Assembly (NCBI GenBank): GCA_028554795.2
Contig: CM068841.1
Location: forward strand, 22,811,308 to 22,875,307
DNA length: 64,000 bases
Direction of reading: 5' to 3'
From: Sinohyriopsis cumingii
Lineage: Eukaryota; Mollusca; Bivalvia; Unionida; Unionidae
In this document: positions 54,762 to 64,000 of the stretch, one piece after another
How the letters are laid out: every line of letters begins with the position of its first letter
Numbering within the stretch: position 1 is the first letter of the stretch
The notes under the pieces: generated by a model
Told to the model about the DNA's origin: nothing
What the model saw: only the letters and a program-made list of their open reading frames with translations
Databases searched by the model: none
Translations under genes and position numbers: made by a program

Positions 54762-54940
54762 ATATACAATACAGAATTCTAGGACAAAGTCCATCAATCT
54801 CTTCTGTGATAAACTTTTCTCAACAAAGCCACAATAGATACAGACGACAGTTTTCAGGAGATACCATAGGAAACAACACTGATTCTACACCATTACCTAC
54901 TACCACAACAAATCCACTCGCCAATGCTTCCATTGTATTA
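54762..54940 (+). CDS. Second coding exon of the signal-peptide gene (partial gene)
   Basis: A strong acceptor (TTTCTTTTTTCTTTTTCAG, ending at 54,761) and perfect donor GTAAGT (54,941) bracket 179 bases that are open only in the phase set by exon 1 (1 + 2 bases make Asp30). The encoded residues 30-89 contain an RYRR basic site (55-58) that could be cut by furin-like convertases, N-glycosylation sequons NFS (47-49), NNT (67-69) and NAS (84-86), and a Thr/Pro-rich stretch PLPTTTTNP (73-81). Together with the signal peptide this is the N-terminal propeptide or stalk-like region of a secreted or type I membrane protein. It ends in phase 0. No later exon could be found before 64,000. I do not recognise the family. 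Confidence 0.72.
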
Positions 54941-54983
54941 GTAAGTATATCATCTCTGAACCCATTTGCTGCTGGACTTGTAT

Positions 54984-55051
54984 ATTGTAAATACTCTCTT
55001 ATAAGATTAGTCCCACTGCAAACTGAGTATATAAGTGAGTATATATGGTAG
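54984..55051. mobile_element. MITE-C copy 7, both ends only
   Basis: Left CTCTTATAAGATTAGTCCCA with CTGCAAACTG joins almost directly to the right end ATAAGTGAGTATATATGGTA. The middle is deleted, leaving a 68-bp hairpin 44 bp inside the intron after exon 2. Confidence 0.75.
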
Positions 55052-55734
55052 GTTGTGCAACTCCTCCGATACTATTGAAGAGGGAGACTTTAAAATATAA
55101 ATTTGATTGGGGTGCTTAGCAAATTTGCTCAGTATGTTTTGGAGTTTATTGATTGGTTGTGCATTGAGGAGGGCATGGAACACCTCAGGGTGAATGGAGT
55201 AACAACTGAGAAGGGCATCGGGATCATGTTGCTTTATACAGTGTCCTGATTCAAAGGTGTATATGCATTATCAATAACCTTTCATGTGGCATGTATAACT
55301 TACAGTTTTCATTAGCATTTCCACCCAAGCACTTGCTCGTTTGGTGCTATTTAAAGACAAATAAAATCATGTGTCATCAATCATTTAAAACCAGCTGTGA
55401 CCCCAAAATGTCAGACTTTGCAGACTTTGGTATTGCTGGTACTGGTGCTGACGTCATAGACATATCCTCCATGAAAAAATGAAGCACACATCTAAAGTCA
55501 AGAAGGTTGTTGACAAATGATGAAGGCACTCATAAAGGCTCAGATCATCTTCAGTCATAATGCTGTGTATGGCTTGTCAGTTACCTTGGTTGCTTAGCAA
55601 CTGAAACAAGGTCATAAAGACCAAATTTTGTTTAGTAAATTGAATCTGGAAATATAACACCTTCTCCATGCATTACTGGTTATTAGCCTAAAACATTTAT
55701 AGCAAATGTAATATACATGCTGATGTGCTTGTGA
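55052..55734. other. Intron, no feature seen
   Basis: The frame at 55,291-55,482 has no acceptor/donor pair in the phase required after exon 2. Confidence 0.4.
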
Positions 55735-56108
55735 CATGGAAAATTAACAGTAGGATCCAATCAGGATTTGATCTTGCAGAGGAAAATTGACAATTGAACA
55801 CAGTCAGGATTTGACTTTGTAGTTGAAAATTGACAATAGGACACAGTCAGGATTTGACATTGTAGAGGAAAATTAACAATAGGACCCAGTCAGGATTTGA
55901 CCTTATAGAGGAAAATTGACAATAGGACCCAGTCAGGATTTGACCTTATAGAGGAAAAATGACATTAGGACCCAGTCAGAATTAGACCTTGTAGAGGAAA
56001 ATTGACAATAGGACCCAGTCAGGATTTGACCTTATAGAGGAAAAATGACATTAGGACCCAGTCAGAATTAGACCTTGTAGAGGAAAATTGACAATAGGAC
56101 ACAGTCAG
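55735..56108 (+). repeat. 45-bp minisatellite, about 8-9 copies
   Basis: Units carry AGGACCCAGTCAGGATTTGA then CCTTATAGAGGAAAATTGACAAT with a two-unit alternation (GACATTAGGACCCAGTCAGA / GACAATAGGACCCAGTCAGG) in the middle, i.e. a short higher-order repeat. Confidence 0.95.
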
Positions 56109-56364
56109 TGCCAAATCTGCACTCCCCTTTGGAGCTGCTTCAAACATCTATGAGGCTAAAATTCTGAATGAACCCTGTTTTATACACACACACACAAAAC
56201 TGACAGGTTAAGTTTGTTCATAGTTTAATGTATGGCAGTGGCCAATGACTGCTAACTGGATTTTACAAAGATTTGCAAGATTAAACTAGACAGACTAGGA
56301 AACAAAACAGAATACCAAAGTGCATCAAATTTTCTAATGACCAAAAGATTCGGGTATAAATTAA

Positions 56365-56580
56365 AGTAGATGAAATGGTATCGGTAGCATCTGTAGTACC
56401 TTCCTCACATAAGGGAGAGTTTATTTCAGATCTCTTCATAGTACACAAACCTAATGGAGAACTCCGATTTTTCATGAATCAAAAGACTTTGAATGACTTT
56501 TTGACTCCTGAATCTTTAAACAAGATGGTTTTTCAGTTAATCTGGAAACTAATTATAAGAAAAGAAAATGATTTTTATTA
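56365..56580 (+). mobile_element. DIRS-like reverse-transcriptase scrap, broken fossil
   Basis: The stretch resembles the start of the RT domain of DIRS-type elements, with a GEFIS..F..KPNGE type motif followed by a conserved N-L/N-F segment. It is short and isolated. It may belong with the fossil at 59.9-61.85 kb, which has the same orientation and lacks this part, but tandem arrays and a SINE lie between them. Confidence 0.65.
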
Positions 56581-56615
56581 ATACCTTCAATGTAAGAGGT
56601 GTATATTTCAGTTTT

Positions 56616-56618
<3 letters not shown>

Positions 56619-56682
<64 letters not shown>
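56619..56682. repeat. (TA)n microsatellite
   Basis: Pure TA tract of about 30 units, not obviously tied to a transposon end. Confidence 0.97.
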
Positions 56683-56685
<3 letters not shown>

Positions 56686-56804
56686 CTTCAGTGGAATGCA
56701 ATGCTGTAATACATTACAAATTTGCTTTTAACCTTTGAGTTTGAGTTTTCAATGCACAAAAGGACATTAACCAAATTTCAGAAGTACTGTTCAGATATAA
56801 AAAA

Positions 56805-57262
56805 ACCACGAATATATAGTAGACATGTAGATATACATAGCATTAAGGGGCCTTGAGTGGCCGAGTGGTCTAATGCCCTCTCTGTTATGGATCACTGCCA
56901 TCTCACCTCTGTCTGCATGGGTTAGAGTCTCGGATTCAGCCAATGTGGGTATGTAAGAAAGCTTGTCAGTAGCTTCTCGTGGGTCAGTGGTTCTTTCTGG
57001 GGTTTTCCCAGGTTCTTCCTCCACCATTAATACTGGCCGCCATGTATAGCATATCATGTACTGAAAAATGGCGTTAAACCCGACAATAACAATAACAATA
57101 CATAGCAGTATATAGTAGACATGTAGATATACATAGCAATATATAGTAGACATGTAGATATACATAGCAATATAGCAGACATGTAGACATACATAGCAGT
57201 ATATAGTAGATATGTAGAGTTACATAACAATATATAGTAGACATGTAGATATACATAACAAT
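56805..57262 (+). repeat. About 36-bp minisatellite, split by SINE-B
   Basis: Units TATATAGTAGACATGTAGAT plus ATACATAGCA lie on both sides of the SINE at 56,843-57,097: one unit before it and about five after it. Open frames on the - strand (56,791-57,256) are artefacts of this period. Confidence 0.93.
56843..57097 (+). mobile_element. SINE-B copy 8, full length, inside a minisatellite
   Basis: Head GGGGCCTTGAGTGGCCGAGT (A box), B box GGGTTAGAGTCTC, body CTGGGGTTTTCCCAGGTTCT and ACTGGCCGCCATGTATAGC, 3' end AAAAATGGCGTTAAACCC and an AATAAC tail. ATACATAGCA at 56,833-56,842 and 57,098-57,107 is the flanking duplication. Because the host is itself a repeat, the phase of the array should be checked before calling it a duplication. 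Confidence 0.95.
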
Positions 57263-57344
57263 CAGATATACTTCAGGACATTCATTTCTACCAGACAGCA
57301 GCTTTTATTGGTTTAATAGATGATACCGATAAACAAACATTTGA

Positions 57345-58325
57345 GGGAAGAGGTTACAATCTTGGTCTTAAATAGTGCAGTCTTAGTCTTAAAAAGTACA
57401 GTCCTATTTTTAGTCTTAAATATTAGTCTTTGTCTTAAATAGTACAGTCTTAGTCATAAGTAGTACAGTCTTTGTCTTAAATAGCACATAGTCTTAAATA
57501 GTACAATCCTAGTCTTAGTCTTAAATAATACAGTCCTAGTCTTAGTCTTAAATAGTACAGTCTTAGTCTTAAGTAGTACATTCTTTGTCTTAAATAGTAG
57601 TCATAGTATTAATCTTAAATAGTACAGTCATAGTCTTAGTCTTAAATGGTACAGTCTTAGTCTGAAATAGTAGTCTTTGTCTTAAATAGTAGTCTTAGTC
57701 TTAAGTAGTAGTTATTGTCTTACATAGTAGCCTTGTCTAATGTAGTACATTCTTTGTCTTAAATAGTACGGTCTTAGTCTTAAGTAGTACATTCTTTGTC
57801 TTAAATAGTACAGTCATAGTATTAATCTTAAATAGTACAGTCATAGTCTTAGTCTTAAATGGTACAGTCTTAGTCTGAAATAGTAGTCTTTGTCTTAAAT
57901 AGTAGTCTTAGTCTTAAGTAGTAGTTATTGTCTTACATAGTAGCCTTGTCTAATGTAGTACATTTTTTGTCTTAAATAGTACGGTCTTAGTCTTAAGTAG
58001 TACATTCTTTGTCTTAAATAGTACAGTCATAGTATTAATCTTAAATAGTACAGTCATAGTCTTAGTCTTAAATGGTACAGTCTTAGTCTGAAATAGTAGT
58101 CTTTGTCTTAAATAGTACAGTCTTAGTCTTAAGTAGTAGTTATTGTCTTACATAGTAGCCTTGTCTAATGTAGTACATTCTTTGTCTTAAATAGTACAAT
58201 CTTAGTCTTAAGTAGTACAGCCTTTATCTTAAATAGTACAATCTTTGTCTTAAATAGCACAGTCTTTGTCTTAAGTAGTACAGTCTTTGTCTTAAATAGT
58301 ACAGTGTTAGTTATTAATAGTACAA
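57345..58325 (+). repeat. About 20-bp minisatellite with 214-bp higher-order repeat
   Basis: The basic unit is TAGTCTTAAATAGTACAGTC with many variants. The marker CCTTGTCTAATGTAGTACAT appears at 57,731, 57,944 and 58,159, showing a 213-215 bp higher-order unit repeated nearly three times in the centre of the array. Confidence 0.95.
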
Positions 58326-58602
58326 TGTACCAGGAATTTTATGCACATATAAACCTGCCTGATACATTAATGTAGATCTAAATTGTGGATCTAAAAAAAA
58401 TGTAATGTTATGAAACTTAGACCCAGAACAACTGGCTTCATTGTGTACACAAATGCATCCATAGAAGAGTGTGGAGTTGTTTCAGCAGATTCACGTCTGT
58501 CTGTTGGTGGCATTGGCCAATTGAAGTATCCAATTATCATACAGTAACTATTTAGAACTTCTTACAATCATCCTCCTCCTCCTCCATACCTTGCAGTCTG
58601 TC

Positions 58603-59133
58603 TGTTATTTGGTACAGAATAAACGTATTGGTATTCTAACAAGGCAGAACATGTTATTTGGTACAGAGTAAACATATTGGTATTCTAACAAGGCAAAACA
58701 TGTTATTTGGTACAGAGTAAACATATTGGTATTCTAACAAGGCAGAACATGTTATTTGGTACAGAGTAAACATTGGTATTCTAACAAGGCAATACATGTT
58801 ATTTGGTACAGAGTACACATAATGGTATTCTAACAAGGCAGAACATGTTATTTGGTACAGAATAAACGTATTGGTATTTTAACAAGGCAGAACATGTTAT
58901 TTGGTACAGAGTAAACATATTGGTATTCTAACAAGGCAGAACATGTTATTTGGTACAGAGTAAACATTGGTATTCTAACAAGGCAATACATGTTATTTGG
59001 TACAGAGTACACATAATGGTATTCTAACAAGGCAGAACATGTTATTTGGTACAGAATAAACGTATTGGTATTTTAACAAGGCAGAACATGTTATTTGGTA
59101 CAGAGTAAACATATTGGTATTCTAACAAGGCAT
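58603..59133 (+). repeat. 49-bp minisatellite with 194-bp higher-order repeat
   Basis: Unit GTTATTTGGTACAGAGTAAA then CATATTGGTATTCTAACAAG then GCAGAACAT. The variant CAGAATAAACGTATTGG occurs at about 58,614, 58,857 and 59,051, and a 47-bp short variant lacks two bases. Four units thus form a 194-bp higher-order repeat. The two 60-codon - strand frames (58,654-58,836 and 58,848-59,030) are the same frame in successive higher-order units. Confidence 0.95.
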
Positions 59134-59199
59134 TAATACATGTGCATTGCTATATTCAGTGTCTTAAAAGAAATGTATATATTTCAGCCATCTATTTAC

Positions 59200-59345
59200 A
59201 ATTGGCTATACATGGTGACCAATATATCAGGTGAAGGAAGAACCTGTGAAGAACCACCACTCCACGAGAAGCTATTTCTTGGCAAGCTTTCTCACATACC
59301 AGCATTGGCAAAGCTGAGGCTTGAGCCCATGCAGATGTGACCATG
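59200..59345 (-). mobile_element. SINE-B copy 9 (reverse, truncated)
   Basis: GGCTATACATGGTGACC, GGTGAAGGAAGAACCTGTG, CCACGAGAAGCTA, GGCAAGCTTTCTCACATACC and TGAGGCTTGAGCCCATGCAG identify the body and B-box portion. Both the extreme 3' end and the A-box end are missing. Confidence 0.85.
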
Positions 59346-59700
59346 ATAAGTCACATGATCAACATTAGCTGCTGATGAAGGCTGTATGATATTGCAGAAA
59401 ATTTTGGATTCTTAAGTTATTGATTGTCTGAGTATGGGAAATTACTAATGATCACTTGCTTCTAAATTGTATAATTTATAAGTTTGTTTCATTAAATACA
59501 AAATCTTGAGCATATTTTAGATGCTTTTTTCCTGTAGCTGGCATGAGCATGGAACATACAATTTCATCCATTCTACATGGTAGGTAAAATTATGAAATAG
59601 ATTGTGAAACCATTTATGATAATTTGTATTAACCATCTCAGCCTTGGTTTCCTTAATATGTGGCTTGTATTTCTGATATTCCTGCCAGGCTGCTTCAATA
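59346..59700. other. Intron, no feature seen
   Basis: No recognised element. It may contain diverged retroelement sequence near its right end. Confidence 0.35.
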
Positions 59701-61850
59701 CAAAGACCTGCTTATACTCCCCTACTCCAGAGACATTCATGCTCCAAAGGAAACATTGAAGCTGATAGTTTTTTTTGTATTGGGGCAAACCTCTAAATTA
59801 GAAGACTGCCAGACAAAGCTATTAAACTCACCTGTAATTCTCCAGCTATTAAGTCCATTCACTACCTTGACCCCTTTTTACCACTCCTATGCTTTGGTGT
59901 GAAACATGTGGGAATATTGGTTAAAGCAAGGGTTTTCCTCCAGTTAAAACCTCAGATATCTTGGAGTTTAAGGCTCATACTTTCATGATGATTGATTCTT
60001 TTGCTAATCTCTATTCAGCAGCATTTATGAGTCTCTTGCTTTTGGGAAGAATCATTTCTCCAGGAGTACATCAACATTTGCGCGATGTCTTGTCATGTGC
60101 TTTCCATGTTGATGACTATTTCAGAGGTGCTTCTTCACCTTTGCATTGAGCTGCATATTGCTGGACCACAACAAGGACCTTTTAAAGTTTGTGCCTGGAG
60201 GCAGTAGTAAAGATGTCACGTCATGTGCTTTCCATGTTGATGATTCCCTCAGAGGTGCTTTTACACCTTTGTATTGAGCCATTGTGGAAACATCAAGCAT
60301 CTTGCTAGACCACAACAAGGACCTTTTAAAGTCTGTACCTCTTTAGGTGAAGATTGGATTATATTCCTCTGGATTGGAATGATGGTCAAATCCTGTCCCT
60401 CATAATGGATCTTCAGGCCAAGACCTCATAGGTTTGAGTTTACCTATTTCTCATGGTGACTCTGAACTCTGCTGCAGACATGGTTCCCTTGGGGAGACTT
60501 TAAGTGTGCCCTCTCCAGTTCATGTCTTTAGCAAATGGAGATAACACAAAGACCTTTTAACACAAAGCACAAAGACCCTTTAACAGCTTGGACCCCATGG
60601 GGTCTGATTTTCATTACCATCTGCATTTCTGGCTAAATCACCTGGACAGGTTTCTGACTGGTGTCCCAGTTCACACCCCCAAACACCTCTTCTTTCATAT
60701 TCATGATGGAGTGCTCACATGGACCTAGAGGGATTACTTCTGTTGGGTTTGTGATCTTGGGAAGAAGCAACCTCTCATTGCACAGTGGAAGGACATGCTG
60801 TGTCAGCCCACAGATTCTCTGCCTTCATTATTGGCTTATTTCATGTTGTCATGTGACCAGATTTCCAGCAAGGTTGCCAGCTGCATTGTCTCATCTGCCA
60901 TGACCAGATTTTTTTGCAGGGTTTATGAATTGGGGAATCTTTTATGATTGGTGCAGTGGAAATGTGTTGATCCTAACTTTCTCACTTTGAGTGCAGTTGT
61001 AGATTTTCTTCTCTGCCTTCTTGATGAAACAGTCTTGTGTCCACTACCCAACAGGGGCTCTAGGGTAGCCTATTCTAACTCTGCCAATGGTTCAAACCTT
61101 CACCTTTCTGATATTATCAAGTATTTTGAACTTCTGAGACTGTCATTGCACTCACAGATGCCTAGAGTGAATCTTTCAGATGTTCTTTTAGATTGTCATA
61201 ATTCCCATAACTACCTTTGAGTGAAGCTTCCTTTCAGAACTTTACCTGTAAAATTGTTTTCTGGCTGTCCTTAGTGTTGTCATGGTGAAGGAGCATGCTT
61301 CATGTCTTGTCAATTGAAAAAATTTGTTTATGGTGCTGACCAGACTTTTGGACAAAAGAATCAGCTACCTTTAGTAACTCCTATTCCAAGTGAGGTCACT
61401 AATGTCTCAGTCATGTCTGTACAGTCAGAGGATTATGAAGATATGATATTTCACCCGATTAGGGCCATACGGTTTTATTTGGCTTCTTCTGAAGGGACAA
61501 GCAAAGGATGATGATATCTCTTCCTGCCTTTTAAAAGGTTCCTTTGATATTGTGCCGGTTACTGTTTCCAAGTAGATTGTCCTCTCAATCAAGAGAGCTT
61601 ATCATTGCTTACTGAGAGGGAATTTTCTTTCATGAGAATTAAAACTGATCAGGTTTTGGCTGTTGCTACGTCTTGCACCTACTTGAATCACTCGTTTTTA
61701 GATGTTATCAGATCCACATTCTGGTGGTCTAACAATACTTCTCCTTTTATCATCGATCTCTGGCACATCGGAGCGAAGGCATTATTTTGTTTTGGCTTTA
61801 TGGTGATGACACAACATGTGGCCAGCCTTCTTTGAGCTTATAGCAGTAAA
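59701..61850 (+). mobile_element. DIRS-like tyrosine-recombinase retroelement, broken fossil
   Basis: A broken, old copy in the typical DIRS order. It has a reverse-transcriptase catalytic region with an H/Y-V-D-D type box (about 60.1 kb), then an RNase H-like region (about 60.6-60.75 kb), then the tyrosine recombinase. The recombinase N-terminal part is at about 60.95-61.2 kb and the C-terminal catalytic part at about 61.45-61.8 kb, including an RAIRFYL-type and a later VLAVATS-type segment where other family members have V-R-A-L/M-A-T-S. The left boundary is uncertain: 59.70-59.93 kb is only weakly similar. There are multiple interruptions and no terminal repeats were found. It is a different, independently decayed copy from the one at 11.64 kb. 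Confidence 0.78.
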
Positions 61851-62476
61851 GACTCCTACAGAGACAGTAAGTACACTAGTTTTCTATACCAGATTTCCTT
61901 CATAACAGGTAAATTGAGCATCGTAGTAGGTAGTGTATTACTACTATTAAAATATAGTCTGAGGTGGGGGTGAAATTAGTTTTAGCTATGTAACACTTAT
62001 CTGCTTTTCTTACAAAGATTCGTTCCTCCCACCCCACTCTCTGATGTCATGAGGTTGGTCCAAGTCAAAAGAGGATGATATTCTGTATTTTGGCTGTGAA
62101 TAAGATGTCAGATTGGTATCATCCTTTTTATTTCTTACCCTCTAATACTAACTGGAGGAGGAATAATTAGCTTGAACTTAGGGATAGAGTCCCAGAAAGG
62201 AATCTGTGCAATAGTAATAGGTAACTATTACATTATAAAATCAGTTTTTTCCCCACCACCACTTTGTGTCTTGCCTTGATAGATGATAGGCTTAGCTTAG
62301 AGGCATTTCCAATAAATGTCTTGAAAAGTTAGTTCTAGTCTGGTCACCAAATTAAGTGACATAGTATTTTAGTATTAAAAGTTTACAAGATGTCTTGAAA
62401 GTATAAAACATGATTCTATGTTCAAGCATGAGTTCATCATTGAAGAAATGCATTTGTATCATTTTCATTTATTATC

Positions 62477-62479
<3 letters not shown>
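61851..62479. other. Intron or intergenic, no feature seen
   Basis: No recognised repeat or coding segment. Confidence 0.4.

Positions 62480-62567
<88 letters not shown>
62480..62567. repeat. (TA)n microsatellite
   Basis: Pure TA tract of about 44 units. Confidence 0.97.
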
Positions 62568-62569
<2 letters not shown>

Positions 62570-62854
62570 GTGTCCAGTACTTGTACTATAAAAGCTTACA
62601 TGCATATTGTTTATATACACCAATAGGGCTCCAGAGAAGGCATGCATGTGATGCCGATCTAGGTTGCAATCAGAAATTTCAAAAATGTAATATGTAAGTG
62701 TAGATATGCAGTTTGGGACACAAATTATGATCATGGTGAAGTTTGTACCCCAAAAAATATGTAAAAATATGTTTGGACAGAACTTTGAACAAAGAATCAG
62801 ACCCTGACATGCCAACAGATCTGCATCCACATTGTGTTCGATTAGGGATGCATT

Positions 62855-62856
<2 letters not shown>
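62568..62856. other. Spacer between two TA tracts
   Basis: Unique-looking sequence that I could not assign. The - strand frame spanning 62,465-63,091 is open partly because TA tracts have no stop in two of their frames. Confidence 0.4.

Positions 62857-62908
<52 letters not shown>
62857..62908. repeat. (TA)n microsatellite
   Basis: Pure TA tract of about 26 units. Confidence 0.97.
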
Positions 62909-62911
<3 letters not shown>

Positions 62912-64000
62912 AGCAACTTGTATATTCCTAAGCGAAGTCACATTTGAATCATAGCAAATACCTCGGTTGTTGTATTTTTGTATTGACAAGTAATTAAAGT
63001 GTGTAAAGTATCTGTACATAAGGCACAAATATGTGTTTCTGGTCAAGTGACTACCCCTGTTTTTCATTGCTGTCCCTAGCACTTTTTTCACCCATGGTAT
63101 AAAAAATCAACAAAAGCAACAAAAGAACATTAAAAAATTTTAAAAAATTACATTAAATATATATTTTGGATAGAAAAAAAGAATCGGCCTACCGAAATTA
63201 TAAAACTGGTGGAATAGGAAATGTATTGGAAGCAGAGAGGCCTTATCAGTGTTGCAGCTATCATCTTTGTTAGCCAAGGTTCTGATACATTAATGCTATC
63301 TACACCTTGGCAGATTGAGAAGATATTTTAGTGCTTTATCCTAGTGACATCTATTGGATTTCATGAGTTGCCTCCCTTATAATGTAGTGCAAACTAACCA
63401 GTAGCATGTCACAGCAGTGTGTTTTACATTTAATGGTGGAAGCCGTTAACTTCAAACGGATATGACTACGTACCAGAGAGAAGCCATTTTCAGATGTATT
63501 TGAATGAAAGGTATCTGTATAACATGGACCAGCAGTGGAAAATTGCTTATTTACGAGTCCATTCAAGTTTGTGTTGCCGTTGTTTCGATCATGTAGGAAC
63601 AGTGTTCAGTTTTGAACAACTTAATTTTGATTAGATGTATTTTTTCATTTTCAATGAAGTAATTTTACATGTTATTTTTATAAGAAAATGTTGATGAATT
63701 TCAGAAATGTTATTATTTTTCTTGAATAAATCAAATGTAAATTGTATTTTTTAAATGGGAGTAACTTTTTTTGTAGAAAATGGTCAACATTTATATTTTA
63801 GTTGTTGACATTTATTGCGACAGAATTGCCTCATAGATTTCCATAAATTTGATATATGAAAGTGTTGATTGAAACTAAAAATTTACAGTGGTAAGAAAAA
63901 TAAAAAAATTGAGGGTGGCATCAGAGGGTAAAACAAAAATGAAGTCTTTTGTATGAGATCAGGTGAGGGGCTGATTCTTATCAGGCTTAGTGGAATCTTG
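62909..64000. other. Intron or intergenic, no feature seen
   Basis: No exon in the phase needed after exon 2 was found. The 71-codon - strand frame at 63,351-63,566 has no motif. The right end of the window gives no sign of the gene ending. Confidence 0.4.

Noticed and set aside
59537-59582. Third coding exon of the signal-peptide gene (CTGTAG acceptor and GTAGGT donor)
   Set aside because: In the phase required after exon 2 it meets a stop in the third codon.

Overview
The window is AT-rich animal genomic DNA with almost no protein-coding content. It looks like one very large intron plus flanking intergenic sequence. Three things point to a marine invertebrate, most likely a mollusc and perhaps a bivalve: two abundant tRNA-headed SINE families, many small inverted-repeat DNA transposons, and a bivalve-type palindromic motif at about 32.2 kb (TCATCTGGCTACAAGGCCAG, 32,193-32,212). 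The taxon is an inference. No bacterial operons, rRNA genes, intact tRNA genes or CRISPR arrays are visible.

Host genes. At 57-104 there is a candidate terminal exon of an upstream + strand gene, followed by a 3' UTR with poly(A) signals. At 7,438-7,525 there is a good first coding exon encoding a signal peptide, with a stop just upstream in frame, an AAAATGG start context and a perfect GTAAG donor. At 54,762-54,940 an exon with a strong pyrimidine tract continues in the matching phase. It encodes a secreted or ectodomain segment with an RYRR basic site, a Thr/Pro-rich stretch and N-glycosylation sequons. Together they give an 89-residue N-terminus of a secreted or type I membrane protein that I do not recognise. 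The gene runs off the right end, and the intron between the two exons is about 47.2 kb. A possible 30-nt frame-preserving microexon lies at 9,131-9,160.

Mobile elements. SINE-A (about 10 copies plus tail fragments) ends in CA repeats. SINE-B (9 copies) has a Leu/Ser-tRNA-like head. Several insertions have clear target-site duplications. DNA-transposon derivatives include two copies of a piggyBac-like MITE (TTAA targets), one hAT-like MITE (8-bp duplication), three Tc1/mariner-pogo-like TA-target elements, and a foldback MITE family here called MITE-C (seven copies). There are LINE fragments (endonuclease and reverse transcriptase) at 37.6-38.6 and 40.0-43.1 kb, and three detached LINE 3' tails. 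Two broken DIRS-like tyrosine-recombinase retroelement fossils lie at 11.6-13.1 and 59.9-61.85 kb, with a separate reverse-transcriptase scrap at 56.4 kb.

Tandem repeats dominate the rest: 35-bp (3.2 kb), 70-bp (17.5 kb), 66-bp (20.6 kb), 81-bp (24.7 kb), a 2.1-kb GTAT/GCAG compound microsatellite (26.1 kb), 35-bp (45.4-47.6 kb), 29-bp (47.8 kb), 51-bp (50.4 kb), 45-bp (55.7 kb), about 20-bp with a 214-bp higher order (57.3 kb) and 49-bp with a 194-bp higher order (58.6 kb). Several of them have mobile elements nested inside, or appear to have grown from one. Most long open frames in the window are simply these repeats read in frame and are not genes.
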